DNA of 64,000 nucleotides from Hymenopus coronatus. Lineage: Eukaryota; Arthropoda; Insecta; Mantodea; Hymenopodidae. Location: assembly GCA_030762935.1 (NCBI GenBank), contig CM060880.1, positions 11,504,501 to 11,568,500 of the forward strand. Reading direction: 5' to 3'. Shown one piece after another: positions 38,401-47,520 of this stretch. The stretch's first letter is position 1, and each line of letters begins with the position of its first letter. A program made the position numbers and the translations under genes. A model generated the notes under the pieces. It ran no database searches. It was given only the letters and a program-made list of their open reading frames with translations, and was not told the DNA's origin.

Positions 38401-40836
38401 TACCATCTATTCGCCCAGGTACAATTTATTTACACCTATGTGTTCTTGCTCTAAAACACTGTTCTTAATTATGTATGCAACAATCTAGAGATATCCCTAT
38501 TTTCACCAGACAAGCTGTTCATCATCATTATCCTTCCAAGTATTAGGCCTGTTACAATCCTACAGAAATGTTTCCTTCCAGAATTCCACAAGATGGCCCA
38601 AGATCTTTGTACTTTTGTATGTAGTTATAACCAACTTTGGGGATCTGAAATGAACTCATTCTTTAAAGATGGTGTTTCTAATTTACTGTTTGATATATTC
38701 TACATCGACATAGTTTTCAGTTCATTTAAGACATTGGTGTTTCCTTTACAATCCCACCTGGTGTATCTGCTGTTCTTTGTATGAATCTCATTTTGCAAGA
38801 TATTTATTATTGTTGTTGCAGCTGCAGATGCTATTTATATTTTCAGGGTTGTCTGAAACCAAAATTGTGTGAACACCCAAAAGCGTATACTCATGACCTG
38901 CTATTGTGTATAATGAAACTATTCCTGCAAGCATTAGCTTAACATGAATAGATAGAAAAATAAGCCTCTGTAGAAGAATGGATAAGAGAAGGTTATGAAT
39001 GTAGCACGCAACATTTTTTAAAGCTGTTTCATTTATATAGCTCCCTCTAACTTCTATGGTTACTTCAGGAGCTATGACATAAAATAACTGATGGTGTTAG
39101 TATAAGCTGTAGGTTTGTTGTTGGTTTTAATAGTTATTGTAAAACATACCTATTCACATTCATATTACTAGAAAGCAGATGATAGCGCTAATTAAAAAAA
39201 AATTCGCTGGCCCCAGCCAGAAATTGGTTTCTCCTAGTTGAAAACACTGATGACTCAACCACGGAGGCAGTCTGTTTATATGTTGTCCTACATGCTGGAT
39301 GTACTGTTAGTTAATTAACAAACCAACTATACCTACCTGCAGAAGTCCATTGATTGCAGCAAGAAGAAAAATTAACATCCCATTTATTTCAATATTTTGC
39401 CATCTTCAAAGTTCTAATCATTATTATCCTGGATTTTTTGTATCAAGCTTTACACTTTTATTTATAAAAGTACAAGGTGTTTTTATTTACTAATCATATT
39501 ATGAAATAATTTTTTTTTTGGGTTAAGTATGAATGCATATAATGTCAATGCATGTAATCAGCTACTTTTGGAGCAGGTTATGCAACATGTGCATGTTTAT
39601 GCTACAAACCCCATACCACTGACTGCAGAACCCAAAACCGAGCTCTAATTATTGCAAAAGATTTTTTCTCTCTTCCTTATGTTACTCAACAGCATTGACA
39701 TAAATGGTTTTATCAATATTTTCTTGTAGGTACAATTGAATTAGGGTATGCAGGCGACTTAAGCAATAGGCAAATCTTTAAAAGTTGATCACTATATGAT
39801 GGCTTTGAAATTCTATTCCTTTTGCATGACCATGAGAGAGAGAGAAAAATAAAAGGAATAATGAGTTCGCGTTTGAGAAGAGTTTCAAAATTCAAACCAA
39901 TAAACAAAGAATAATTTGGAATAGTTGGCTCCATTTAAAAAAAAATATGTTAATTGTGTGGTTTAACAAGATCAGCATTTTTATGTAGTATGATTTACCA
40001 GTTATGCAATTTATTTGGAATTGAAGAATTTTATAGGTTTTTCCAAAAATCCAATACATGCATTTCATTTTTCATGAAAAGATCTTAAAGATCTAATTGT
40101 TGAGAGGCATTTTTGAGAAAATTAATTTTTTAAAATCTTTTCCATGTAAAGAGTAGTTATGGGGAGAGGGTGATTTTCTTGAAAATTATGTTGCATCCTT
40201 TTCGTTTTTGAGTTATGCTGCTTAGACACACACATACTGCGTTTGCTAAAAGTTCCTATTATTATTGTTATTTTGGCAGCCTCAAAACTAATATTTCGGT
40301 ATAATACAGTACCCAATTTTTGGGTGGAATACAGTATTTTCTCTACTTATAGGTAAAACAGTAGAGAATGTAAAATACTTTGGCGAGAGCGGGTTCAGAA
40401 ATCCTCAAAATATGTATTACCGAAGAAAACATTGAAGGGTGGATTACAATGCTTTACGCAATAGAGAAAGTAAACACAAGCCGGCATTTAGGCATATGCT
40501 CACTAGTACTACAAGGCATAAGTTTATAATAGAAAGAATTTCAGGAATTCCAAACACTCCCCCTGTATAAATCTAGATGCGCAAATGCATCTTTTCCATA
40601 TCGCCAAGGGAACATACGCAAATTTGGGCTGTGTGTTTCTCAATTGTTATCACAGTCACCTGTTGCCATGCAGATCTACAAGGAATCTGATATCTATGCT
40701 GCTTGCGTACTTGTGATCTGGTTGCAGCAACAAACTGTAAAATACAAACACGTATACTAGATTAATGACATGCTTTTACTCACGAAGCACTCGAAATGAC
40801 ATTCAGAAGATCCAAAACTTTGCGTCTTGAACCCAT
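20395..40836 (-). CDS. ADHFE1: Hydroxyacid-oxoacid transhydrogenase, mitochondrial (whole gene, 10 coding exons)
   Basis: Family knowledge: this enzyme oxidises 4-hydroxybutyrate to succinate semialdehyde while reducing 2-oxoglutarate to D-2-hydroxyglutarate, in mitochondria. Coding exons in transcript order: 40784-40836, 36668-36788, 33478-33686, 31755-31951, 28652-28820, 28401-28568, 25421-25579, 24285-24436, 21929-22050, 20395-20478. They sum to 1434 nt (477 codons plus stop), close to the human 467, and every junction has GT-AG ends and matching phase. Seen: a basic N-terminus ([17 protein letters not shown]) suited to mitochondrial import, nucleotide-binding GGGS at residues 148-151, and the four expected iron ligands D252 and H256 (FDVLCH), H340 (CHGMSYP) and H367 (IIPHGL). 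The last two are 27 residues apart, as in the human protein as I recall it. No frameshift or stop was found, so the gene looks functional. No AATAAA or ATTAAA was seen in about 240 nt after the stop. Confidence 0.95.
21929..22050 (-). CDS. ADHFE1: ADHFE1 exon 9
   Basis: Completes G410 and encodes residues 411-450, ending in the conserved [16 protein letters not shown]. Acceptor ctattttcag, donor GTAAGA, phase 0. Confidence 0.93.
22569..23801 (+). mobile_element. Mariner element 2 (degenerate), in ADHFE1 intron 8
   Basis: TA target duplications (22567-22568, 23802-23803) flank ends beginning CAAGGGTAATC on the left and, inverted, CGAGGGTAATC on the right. Total 1233 bp, normal for mariner. 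The plus strand holds a heavily broken transposase whose last part reads [13 protein letters not shown], then [15 protein letters not shown], with 34 residues between the two aspartates (D34D). Its termini and protein differ from the mariner at 30088, so it is a separate lineage. It is antisense to ADHFE1. Confidence 0.88.
22765..23575 (+). pseudogene. Mariner 2 transposase pseudogene
   Basis: Readable pieces include [51 protein letters not shown] and the D34D block. Stops follow EFADGHTEI and the ISDKTIT piece, and at least one frameshift separates the middle and C-terminal parts. Confidence 0.85.
24145..24266 (+). repeat. R850 repeat, 3'-terminal fragment
   Basis: Matches the R850 end from GGATACAGGGGACC to GTAGAGAAAGTAAAA. 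It lies in ADHFE1 just past exon 8, immediately downstream of its donor. Confidence 0.7.
24285..24436 (-). CDS. ADHFE1: ADHFE1 exon 8 (fourth iron ligand)
   Basis: Encodes residues 360-409 after completing S359. [20 protein letters not shown] holds predicted ligand H367. Acceptor tgttttag, donor GTAAGT, phase 1. Confidence 0.94.
25421..25579 (-). CDS. ADHFE1: ADHFE1 exon 7 (third iron ligand)
   Basis: Completes R306 and encodes residues 307-358, including [18 protein letters not shown] with predicted ligand H340. Acceptor tattgtag, donor GTATTA, phase 2. The end of the exon ([10 protein letters not shown]) is the variable loop of the family. Confidence 0.93.
26138..26994 (+). repeat. R850 repeat, near full length, ADHFE1 intron 6
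   Basis: Runs from AATCTGATTTGTTACATTCA to GAGAAAGTAAAA. It carries all internal blocks of the 62038 copy, including GTAAGTAGAAGCGAAATAAG and CCTGGAAGATACTAAACTTA. Its terminal palindrome is partly eroded. Confidence 0.85.
27008..27253 (-). repeat. SINE family S3, near complete
   Basis: On the minus strand a tRNA-like head (TGGTGTAAATGGTTACCATG, then a B-box-like GGATTCAAACCC) leads into the family body (CCTTAGCATGGCTTCCTTC) and a tail ending in GCTGAGAACC. It directly follows an R850 copy. Confidence 0.8.
27490..28060 (-). mobile_element. Penelope-like retroelement 3' remnant
   Basis: Minus-strand translation includes [20 protein letters not shown] and, after a frame change, [18 protein letters not shown]. 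These correspond to the C-terminal end of the GIY-YIG endonuclease region in Penelope-like elements (…AEH…TGH.IDF… and RE.I.I.K…NLNR…). A non-coding tail shared with 18935-19085 follows. Confidence 0.65.
28401..28568 (-). CDS. ADHFE1: ADHFE1 exon 6 (first iron ligands)
   Basis: Completes G250 and encodes residues 251-305. [11 protein letters not shown] supplies the first two predicted iron ligands, D252 and H256. The [14 protein letters not shown] block follows. Acceptor ttctgtcag, donor GTAAGT, phase 2. Confidence 0.95.
28652..28820 (-). CDS. ADHFE1: ADHFE1 exon 5
   Basis: Encodes residues 194-249, starting [20 protein letters not shown] and continuing through [14 protein letters not shown]. 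The PTTSGTGSE motif is a signature of iron-type alcohol dehydrogenases. Acceptor cttgcag, donor GTAAGG, phase 2. Only 83 nt of intron separate it from exon 6. Confidence 0.94.
28936..28982. repeat. Compound homopolymer A-G-A followed by (CA)n
   Basis: About 18 A, then about 12 G, then 7 A and a CA repeat. Such a run is prone to sequencing and assembly error. Confidence 0.85.
29598..29790 (-). repeat. R850 repeat, 3'-terminal fragment, inverted
   Basis: Starts ACTTTCTCTACACATACTAT and continues through TTGATACTGAGATTTCACCG and a GT-rich stretch, the inverse of the R850 3' end. Confidence 0.75.
30088..31389 (-). mobile_element. Mariner element 1, well preserved, in ADHFE1 intron 4
   Basis: A 1302-bp element flanked by TA duplications (30086-30087, 31390-31391). 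The terminal inverted repeats 30088-30116 and 31361-31389 match at 28 of 29 positions (CGAGGGGCATACTGAAAGTC at both ends). The transposase is encoded on the minus strand, the sense strand of the host gene. The high similarity of its ends suggests a fairly recent arrival. Confidence 0.96.
30187..31226 (-). pseudogene. Mariner 1 transposase, one frameshift
   Basis: The N-terminal part (from ATG at 31226) shows the helix-turn-helix region ([32 protein letters not shown]), [17 protein letters not shown] and the first catalytic block [15 protein letters not shown]. Near 30640-30660 the frame shifts, just before VFWDSQG. The second part has [11 protein letters not shown] and [12 protein letters not shown] with exactly 34 residues between aspartates, the mariner D34D signature, and ends with TGA at 30189-30187. 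Apart from the frameshift I saw no other stop, so the copy is only slightly decayed. As it stands it cannot give a full transposase. Confidence 0.93.
31755..31951 (-). CDS. ADHFE1: ADHFE1 exon 4 (nucleotide-binding loop)
   Basis: Encodes residues 129-193, containing [18 protein letters not shown] and the conserved DFLDYV and APIGKGKP blocks. The GGGS loop (148-151) contacts the dinucleotide in this family. Acceptor ttatcacag, donor GTGAAT, phase 1. Confidence 0.95.
32660..32834 (+). repeat. SINE family S2
   Basis: tRNA-type head with A box (TGGCTCAGATGGTTAGGCGT) and a perfect B box (GGTTCAAACC), followed by a body shared with the inverted copy at 57096-57292. In ADHFE1 intron 3. Confidence 0.85.
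32857..33089 (+). repeat. tRNA-headed SINE, family S4
   Basis: A-box-like TAGTGTGGTAGTAGCGTGTC and B-box-like GGTCGTGAGTTTGAATTTTG, then a body with GGTTTCCCTTATCCTGAGAA. It sits 22 bp after the S2 copy. A single copy in this window. Confidence 0.65.
33478..33686 (-). CDS. ADHFE1: ADHFE1 exon 3
   Basis: Encodes residues 59-127 plus two bases of codon 128, from [13 protein letters not shown] to RVEPTEA. Acceptor ttgacag, donor GTATGT. IRYG, the EVGMDL helix and RVEPT are family-conserved blocks. Confidence 0.94.
34050..34140 (-). repeat. SINE family S1, internally deleted
   Basis: On the minus strand TGGTGGACAAAGTGGCGCAG joins directly to GGTGCCACAAGTAGTAAAA, skipping the central part present in the 60687 copy. 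Confidence 0.65.
35994..36495 (-). mobile_element. 5'-truncated non-LTR retrotransposon (3' end) with poly(A)
   Basis: A 13-bp target duplication GTGCCACAAGTAG (35981-35993 and 36496-36508) flanks the insert exactly. On the minus strand it encodes the C-terminus of a retrotransposon pol protein ([14 protein letters not shown], then C..C...[12 protein letters not shown], the usual C-terminal zinc-knuckle-like block), then a short 3' UTR and a poly(A) of about 20 (35994-36013). All diagnostic signs of target-primed reverse transcription are present. Confidence 0.93.
36077..36498 (-). pseudogene. Non-LTR retrotransposon pol C-terminal fragment
   Basis: An intact reading frame of about 137 codons. 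It contains [20 protein letters not shown], the cysteine-histidine block (residues with spacing C..C…H…C), and ends [11 protein letters not shown] before a stop. No N-terminal, endonuclease or catalytic RT portion remains, since the insert is truncated. Confidence 0.85.
36668..36788 (-). CDS. ADHFE1: ADHFE1 exon 2
   Basis: Completes codon 18 and encodes residues 19-58, from [10 protein letters not shown] to KDYAFE. The acceptor is cttttcag and the donor GTAAGA, phase 0. KDYAFE matches the conserved DYAFEM block that precedes the Rossmann region. Confidence 0.92.
36855..37210 (+). repeat. R850 repeat, 3' half, ADHFE1 intron 1
   Basis: Diverged copy starting near TACAAAAGTCCTCCAAAATG and ending TGCTAGAGAAAGCAAA. 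It begins about 70 bp 5' of exon 2 on the gene strand. Confidence 0.7.
40018..40475 (+). repeat. R850 repeat, 3' half plus an extra end fragment
   Basis: The first part ends near 40380 (GTAGAGAATGTAAAAT). A second, shorter tail fragment ends near 40475 (CAATAGAGAAAGTAAAC). Lies within 310 bp of ADHFE1 exon 1. Confidence 0.65.
40784..40836 (-). CDS. ADHFE1: ADHFE1 exon 1 (start codon and presequence)
   Basis: Encodes residues 1-17 plus two bases of codon 18. The ATG at 40836-40834 begins a short basic, amphipathic leader. The donor is GTGAGT and the exon ends in phase 2, which joins exon 2 to give the serine before CKCPAH, the conserved start of the mature family region. Confidence 0.88.
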
Positions 40837-41010
40837 CTTCAACAAATTATGTAAGCTTGTCGTACGTGTAGCGTCTGACACACTAAGACTTGGCCTTGAG
40901 GTTAAGAGTCCTCTTGATTTTTCCGGACAGAGTGCAGTCGACACTTGACGTCACAAAGTGTAAAATTAGCCAACCAGAATGAACAAACAAGAGTATTAAT
41001 TGTAATCCTA
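40837..41010 (-). promoter_or_regulatory. Putative ADHFE1 promoter with CRE palindrome
   Basis: This is the interval directly upstream of the ADHFE1 start codon. It is less AT-biased than its surroundings and holds a perfect TGACGTCA palindrome at 40946-40953, the consensus site for CREB/ATF bZIP factors. No TATA box was recognised. Exon-like blocks on the plus strand begin about 500 bp further on, so it could serve both directions. The promoter role is inferred from position. Confidence 0.45.
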
Positions 41011-41480
41011 TTATCCCCTATTTTTTGCTTTTCTTTTTAAACCCCTCCTAACTTTCACAAGCACCCGGTGTCAGGTTACAGTTTACTTTAATTGCTCTTC
41101 ATTTTTAATAATGCTGAGATTATCTAAACCGTAGCCCTTCATTCAATTACAATATTGCACTCAGAATCTGCGCAGCAACTCTCAATTGAGTCTTGTTAAG
41201 GCTATTATAATTTATTTGTAGCAGTAGTGTAACTAGGGACATTTCATGTTCGTACAGGAAGTTTATGTAGCAGTTGGTATTAGGGGCTTCATAGCACTCT
41301 AGCGAATATTGAAGGAACTATGTTTAATTCGTAGCGGAAGTATTCAAAATGGTATTATCCCAAAACGTGTGATTTAATCAGCTCTATTATGACATTCGTT
41401 GAACATTACAGAATACAAACGTTGAATTTTTATATCCAGTTGGTGTTTTTGAAACTGTAAATTTAAGTCTTCCTGCTTAG

Positions 41481-41513
41481 GATGAACAGGATCTATATGA
41501 CAATTTACTTCAG
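41481..41513 (+). CDS. Candidate 33-nt exon facing away from ADHFE1
   Basis: Flanked by a strong acceptor (tcttcctgcttag) and a strong donor (CAG|GTATGT). It encodes DEQDLYDNLLQ in phase 0. An ATG followed at once by a donor-like GTATTA lies at about 41350, so a start MDEQDLYD is possible. Family unknown. Confidence 0.4.
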
Positions 41514-41621
41514 GTATGTAATAAACATATGAAATTGTATTTCGTCTATTTATAATTAGGTTTTATTCTAGATTACAGGAAAGATGTTTCATATATAACA
41601 GTTTAAAATAGTTATTTTAAG

Positions 41622-41708
41622 GTAAAAGTTCCGCAGGACGTCCAGATTGAAAACGTTGAAAATACTAACCTGAGCAATAAAAATTCACATGGAATGAGTG
41701 TCTTGTAA
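41622..41708 (+). CDS. Candidate terminal exon after the 33-nt exon
   Basis: After an acceptor (ttattttaag) the frame that continues from the 33-nt exon is open for 28 codons, VKVPQDVQIENVENTNLSNK onward to GMSVL, then TAA at 41706-41708. The 108-nt intron between them is a normal insect size. The very short product leaves it uncertain; it could be an alternative exon. Confidence 0.35.
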   Translation, partial: VKVPQDVQIENVENTNLSNKNSHGMSVL

Positions 41709-42049
41709 TAGATGTGATCACTTTGAGTTGCTGTGTCCCAATCACACTTTAATTATCTTATCATGATTGTATACTCTGGACGTAATCCAAAGTATTTGTA
41801 TAAGCATGCTTTAGTACATTAATCAATTTTAAACACATTTTCTTCGCTATAGCTTATGTTAAGACATGCATATTTTTTAACTATTACAAATCTTGTTCAT
41901 GCAGAATTAACAGACCCTCGCAGTGAAAATAGATTCTTATAGAGTTGTCTTTTTAAAAAAAAAATACTTTTTGTTCATTTTTGTGTCCATCTAGAGATAA
42001 AGCTATACTTTATGTCAATAATCAATATCAATCAATAAATAATCCCATC

Positions 42050-44070
42050 ATTCTTAGTTGGACCATAGGGCTCTACTTCCCCATCTTACTCTATTCTTGG
42101 ACAACTCCTTGATCTCACTCCATGTCTTCATCTTTTTGGCTTCTATGAGTACCGTTCGCTTCCATATTATCCTAGGCTTGCCAATTCTTCTACTACCCTG
42201 TGGGTTCCAATCCACTGCCTTCCTGGTGGGACTGTCTGGAGGTTGGCAAAGGTATGTCCCAGCTATCTCCACTTCCTTTGCCGAATATCAAGTTGAATTG
42301 GCTTTTGTTTGGTTTTTAACCATAAGTTTTCATTGAGGATCTGGGCCAGACAGTATATTTTTAATATGTTTTGTAAACATCTATTAATGAAAACTTGTAG
42401 CTGATTAAAATGTTTTGTTATTTTCCAGGTTTCGCTGTCATATAAAAGCACAGATTTTATATTCATGCTAAACATGTTCAATTTAGTATTTATTGTATAA
42501 GTAGCAATCTTCCGTGTAGGCTTTAGCAGCCCAAAGGCATATCTGCCTTTATTCTTACTCTGATATCACTATCTGTGCCACTTGCTGCCTAAATATGAAA
42601 ATTCTTTCACACTTTCAATTGTTCCATTACGTAATATTAGATTAGATTGTATGGTACCTATGCACAATTCTTTAGTTGTACTAATCTTGATTTGAAGGCC
42701 CACATTCTGTGCTTCCATTTCCAATTGTTATAATTTAGATTTCATGTCATTAAAAGAATGAACTAATAAACAAATACCATCCACATAATCTATATCTTGT
42801 CAGCTTCCACTAATCAACTGATTCCTCTTGGGGAGACATTCACTCTTCTTAAAGTTGCATCTCGGACCAGATTAAAGAGGAGCGGTAATAACACACAACC
42901 TTGCCTTACACCTATGCCAACCAAAATGGTTTCTCATATATAATTCTGATGTATAACTTTATAGCTGGCATTTCAATATTATTCTTCTATTATGTTTATT
43001 AGCTTAATTGGAACTCTCCTTTCACAGAGCATGCCAGATACTATGTGGCTCAACATGTTAAAGGCTCTTACAAAATCAACAACTACTAAGAATAGAGATG
43101 AGCAGAATTCTAATGACTGCTCAATAATTATTCTTGGAGTGTTAATTTGGTCAACACATGCCTAATGAGACCTAAATCCTGCCTGTTCCTTTCATATTGT
43201 TGGCTCTAGTGTTACATAAAGGCACTGATAAATTATTATTAATTTATTAAGAGTGTTTAATAGTGTGATCCCACGTCAATTATTACGGTTGCTCAGATCT
43301 CCTTTTTTTAGGGATTTTAATAATTAATCTTTCTTTTCATTCCGCAGGAAAACTTTCCTCCTTCCAAGCTTTTTGTATTATTGGATGCAGTATTTTTGCT
43401 ATCTTATTTGGGTAGGCTCTAAATATCTCTACTGGGAGATTGGCTGGTCCAGCTGACTTCCCATTTTTTAATTTGGAAATGGCATTAATTATTTTAGATA
43501 AGGAAGATTGCTAAGAATTGTTCATTAACTATCCTTCAGGCATGTTTGTAACTAGAGGCATCTCAAAAGGAGGTGTTAATGTCTCCCTAAAATATTCGGT
43601 CCATCTTTATTTTTAATTTGGGGTCTATCCTGAGTGAAACTCTTTATTTGCTAACTTTTTAGTTATCCTATGTAATTCTTGTGGGTTCCTTTTATCTGCT
43701 GCTTTTTGCACATTTTTTTGCAAAATTATGTAACCAGATTCTTTTATCCCTTTGGGCTCCTTTCTTGACTTCTTTATTTTTTGCCTGGTATTGTTGTAGT
43801 AACTCATCTGCTATATTCTCATTTGTTTTTATTAGTTTATTTTTAATGTCCTTGCATTCTTTTATATTGCTCCAAGTATCATCTGTAATCCAATCCTTCC
43901 TTTCAGCTTTCCTTCTCTCTAGTATTTCTTCACAGGCTTTTATTAGAAGGTTCTGCACTTTTGACCATCTATTTGAGTCAGTTGAAGTTTGACTTCCTTC
44001 TATTTCCTTTTGCAAGGCTAGTAATTTATCCTCAAAGCATTGATTTACCCTTCTGTCTTGCAAAAGATAA
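42050..44070 (-). mobile_element. Degraded non-LTR retrotransposon (LINE)
   Basis: Read on the minus strand: a linker region (RRVNQCFEDKLLALQKEIEG, CEEILERRKAERKDWITDDT), then fragments of reverse transcriptase (ELHRITKKLAN; PAGPAN-type and GVRQGCVLLPLLFNL-type blocks in shifted frames), and a C-terminal WKRTVLIEAKKMKTWSEIKE...NRVRWGSRALWSN ending typical of insect LINE pol proteins. Stops and frameshifts throughout make it inactive. Clade not assigned. Confidence 0.8.
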
Positions 44071-44754
44071 ATTTTGTACTTTCTTGTACTTTATATGAAA
44101 ATGTAAAATATTTAAATTTAATTTTTTACATTTTATAATTTTGCTTAATGCTAATTTGGGATTGACCTAATTAAAATATTTGAGATATTTAAAGGTCCCA
44201 GTATTCTAGTTTTATATGAGCTCAGAAATTCATCAATTTCTTTTATTTTATTTGCTTGGCACCTGAACAAAACAGGTTCTATATTCTCCAAAGGTATGGC
44301 GAGAGGGCTCACACTTTGATTTTGAATGGAAATGCTAGTGAAAACAATTTTGAGCCTTATTTTTATGCTCTTACACAAATCACATTTTGGACATTATTTG
44401 CAAACCAAGGAATAGCCAATTATATGTATCCATTGGTATTTGATTATTAATTTACCAAAGCTTGCTAACTATATCTGGCTGTGCAAAAAAACTAATCTTT
44501 TATTAATCTAGGTGTGTGAAGGAAAAGAGGAAATGGAGAACTAAAAAGGGCAACAGGAGATGAGAGAGAAAGGGTGGTGGTTTTATAAAATGAAGGGTTA
44601 AATAGGTGCCAAATTTCTTCCATAAAGCGGATGTTTTAAGAACTTGTGGCAAACATTTAGAAGAAAATTTGTAATTGTATTATCCAATTTGTTCAACAGT
44701 CTATTAATATTTGAAAATGAGCAGTTCTGTTTTTTATATTTAGTCATATAACCA

Positions 44755-45612
44755 AATTTTACTTTCTCTACACATACTATGTACAGTGTATAAAGGTATT
44801 GCACTCCACCAAAAAATTTGATACCAAGATTTCACCAGAAATATATGTTTTAAGGTCCCTTTTATCCAAAAAAAGTATTTTCAGAAAAGGTCCGTGTGTC
44901 TGTGAACACGATAATTCAAAATTCAAAAATGAAAAGTCGGTAAAATACCAAACTTGGTATTTAAGTTTAGTTCTTCCAGGGTTGCGACACAAAGATTTTG
45001 AGAAAAATCCTCCCACCCCAAACTACTCTTTACATGGAAATTTTTTCGAAAATTTTGATTTTCTCAAAAATGGCTCTAACAATTTTGATTAAAATATCAT
45101 ATATTAAACATATTTACCTGACAAATAAAATGTATATTTTGAATTTTCTGGGAATAGCCTCTGAAGACTACTTTATTCTGAGTGAATTTTACGGAATTTT
45201 GCAAAACTGCTAAACCATGAGATGGACAAAAACTTACCACACAAAAAATGTAGAGCACATTAAAACACACAATTTATGTTGTATACATTTTTTTCTTTGA
45301 GTTGATCGTTTTAGAGATATTCCTGTTTTTGGCTTCAGCTTTGAAAAACTTATACTTTTCTCATACAGGAGTTTGTCAACACCTGTCCATACAAAGAAAG
45401 GAACTTCAGTCACATAGCAACCAGCTTTTGTCTATCACTTTAAACTATGGCACTCCCTTATTTCGCTTCTACTTACAAGGAAGCCAGTAATAAGATTATT
45501 TTTGCTAATTTTTTATTGATGAGCATGAAGTAAATGGAAACATAAGCTTTTTAAAATAATTTGTTGTAGAGAAAGTCAAGTGAATGGAACACATCAGATT
45601 TTTTTTTTCAGT
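44755..45612 (-). repeat. R850 repeat, near full length, inverted
   Basis: On the minus strand it runs from AATCTGATGTGTTCCATTCA to GTAGAGAAAGTAAAA with all internal blocks. The terminal palindrome is partly degraded (CTCTACACATACTATGTACA on the plus strand). Confidence 0.85.
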
Positions 45613-46216
45613 CTCCTGTGTCCTCTTTGCTCAAACAATGAAATGTGTAATGAAAGCATTTCTTAAAACATTTATTTCCAATAACATGAAATAGAGGTGC
45701 ACAGATTTGTTACAATAGTCTGTAAAAGAGTGGCTAGAAAAAGTAAAGTAAATGATTTATCAACTGTTTAAAATTCTTTATATATGTGTGTGTGTGTGGC
45801 TTGCATGCACATGTGACAGCTATAACAGTGTTGAAGATTTTTCTTGTATTTCAAGCCATTTTAAATGGGACAGCCCACTTTAGCTGTTACATTGAGGTTT
45901 ATCTTATCATTTCTTGACTGATAAGTTCTATTTGGTTTGCATGCTTAAGTACACAGATCAACACTGACTTGTGCTAAAAGAAACCATGAAACAAAAAAGA
46001 TTATAAAACATGGACAAATTTTAATTTTATTTATTGTTGCAGATTATGTAAAGTCAATTCCTAAGGTCTGAAAAACATACCCTTCATTGGTTCAAGTATT
46101 ATTTAAAACCTGATGTGTCACATGACTTTCTCTATCTACAACATTTGTTTTTATAAAGGGTGGAAGGAAGCTTATTATATTCACTCTGTGCTTCATGGAG
46201 GTATTACAAGCAAACA

Positions 46217-47084
46217 AAACTGAAGTGTTCCATTCACATCACTTTCTCTAGCTGTTCCACAAACAAACTTTCCCCACAATATATTATTTTTATCTTCATC
46301 ATACTTATCGAGATAAACATTAGCAGAATTAGTCATATTACTAGTTCCTTATTAGTAAAAGGGAAATAAGGGAATGCTAAAGCGAGTCAGAAAAAGCTGC
46401 TTGCTAATTGAAGCAATTGAAATTGAGTTCTCTTTCACATTACCAGGAGTAAAACAGAAGAGATAAAACATGAGTTGACTTCCCACTTCAGAAAGGTTTA
46501 AGTAGTTTAAAATTGAAACCATAACAAGGAATATCTCAAATATGGTTAACTCAAAAAAATAAATAAAATAATAATAATAATGACAAATTGTGTTTTAATG
46601 ATATCTATATCTTATGTCTAGTAAGTTTTTGTCTATCTCTTACAACTTATGGATTAGACAAGAGTCATAAAGAATGAAGAGGTCTTCAGAGGTTATTCCC
46701 ATAAAATTCAAAATATACATTTTGTTTGTCATGAAAACTCTTAAACATATGATATTTTAATCCAAATCATTAGAATCATTTTTTAGAAAATCAACATTTT
46801 CAAAAAAATGTTTCATATAAAAGGTAGTTGGGGCAGGAGGGGGGTTTCTGAAAATCGTGTTGTATTCTTTGCAGATACTAAACCTAAAAGCCAAGTTTGG
46901 TATTTACCTGACTTTTTGATTTTGAGTTATGCTGTCGTATGACATATGCATGCCAGTCTATCCACCCATGCACAGACCTTTTTCTAAAAATGCTCTTTTT
47001 GTTTCAAAGAATTGCAAAGTATAACATTTTAATACCTTCTCTATTTACTATGTACATTGTACATGCATGCTTGAGAAAGTAATA
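46217..47084 (+). repeat. R850 repeat, near full length, with duplicated head
   Basis: Starts AAACTGAAGTGTTCCATTCA and ends TTGAGAAAGTAA. A second head-like fragment (ACCTGATGTGTCACATGACT) lies about 110 bp upstream at 46107-46140, suggesting nested or tandem insertion. Confidence 0.75.
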
Positions 47085-47363
47085 TCATTTTGTTCTGTGA
47101 TGACCTGTTTCGAAAGAAAGAAAAAAGGTTGTTTTTCTAAATCATATGGTTTATTCCATGATAATGTAAGAATAATGGTTTGTTACTTGTAGGCTGGTAG
47201 AGTAGCATAGTTCTGATATAGGTTTGGTAGTAATATGTGACATTGTACAGGGTTTTGAAATAATTAATAATTTTCTGAATGGGTTGGAGACATTGGCAAT
47301 GTTAACTCAAGGTAAGTCACTGAGAAAACCAGCCCCCAGACATAAACAAAAGCCAGTAAGACT

Positions 47364-47515
47364 GCCTTTCTGTTGAGTGGTCAGCATTTTGGCTTTTCAC
47401 CTTGAGATCTCAGGTTTGATTCTCAACTGGGGCAGGGAAGTTTTCTTTAACTAGCATCATTCCCTATTCCTCATGGATTTTTGAAGTCATGAGAGAAAGT
47501 CATGTAAATGTAACA
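47364..47515 (+). repeat. tRNA-headed SINE-like repeat
   Basis: A-box-like TTGAGTGGTCAGCATTTTGG and B-box-like TCTCAGGTTTGATTCTCAAC at tRNA spacing. The copy abuts the DNA transposon that begins at 47521. Confidence 0.5.
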
Positions 47516-47520
47516 CAAAT

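Noticed and set aside
44998..45213. A similar ~71-codon frame ([11 protein letters not shown] type) seen in three R850 copies
   Set aside because: The same frame is broken or shortened in other copies, so the resemblance most likely just reflects copy similarity and not a conserved peptide.
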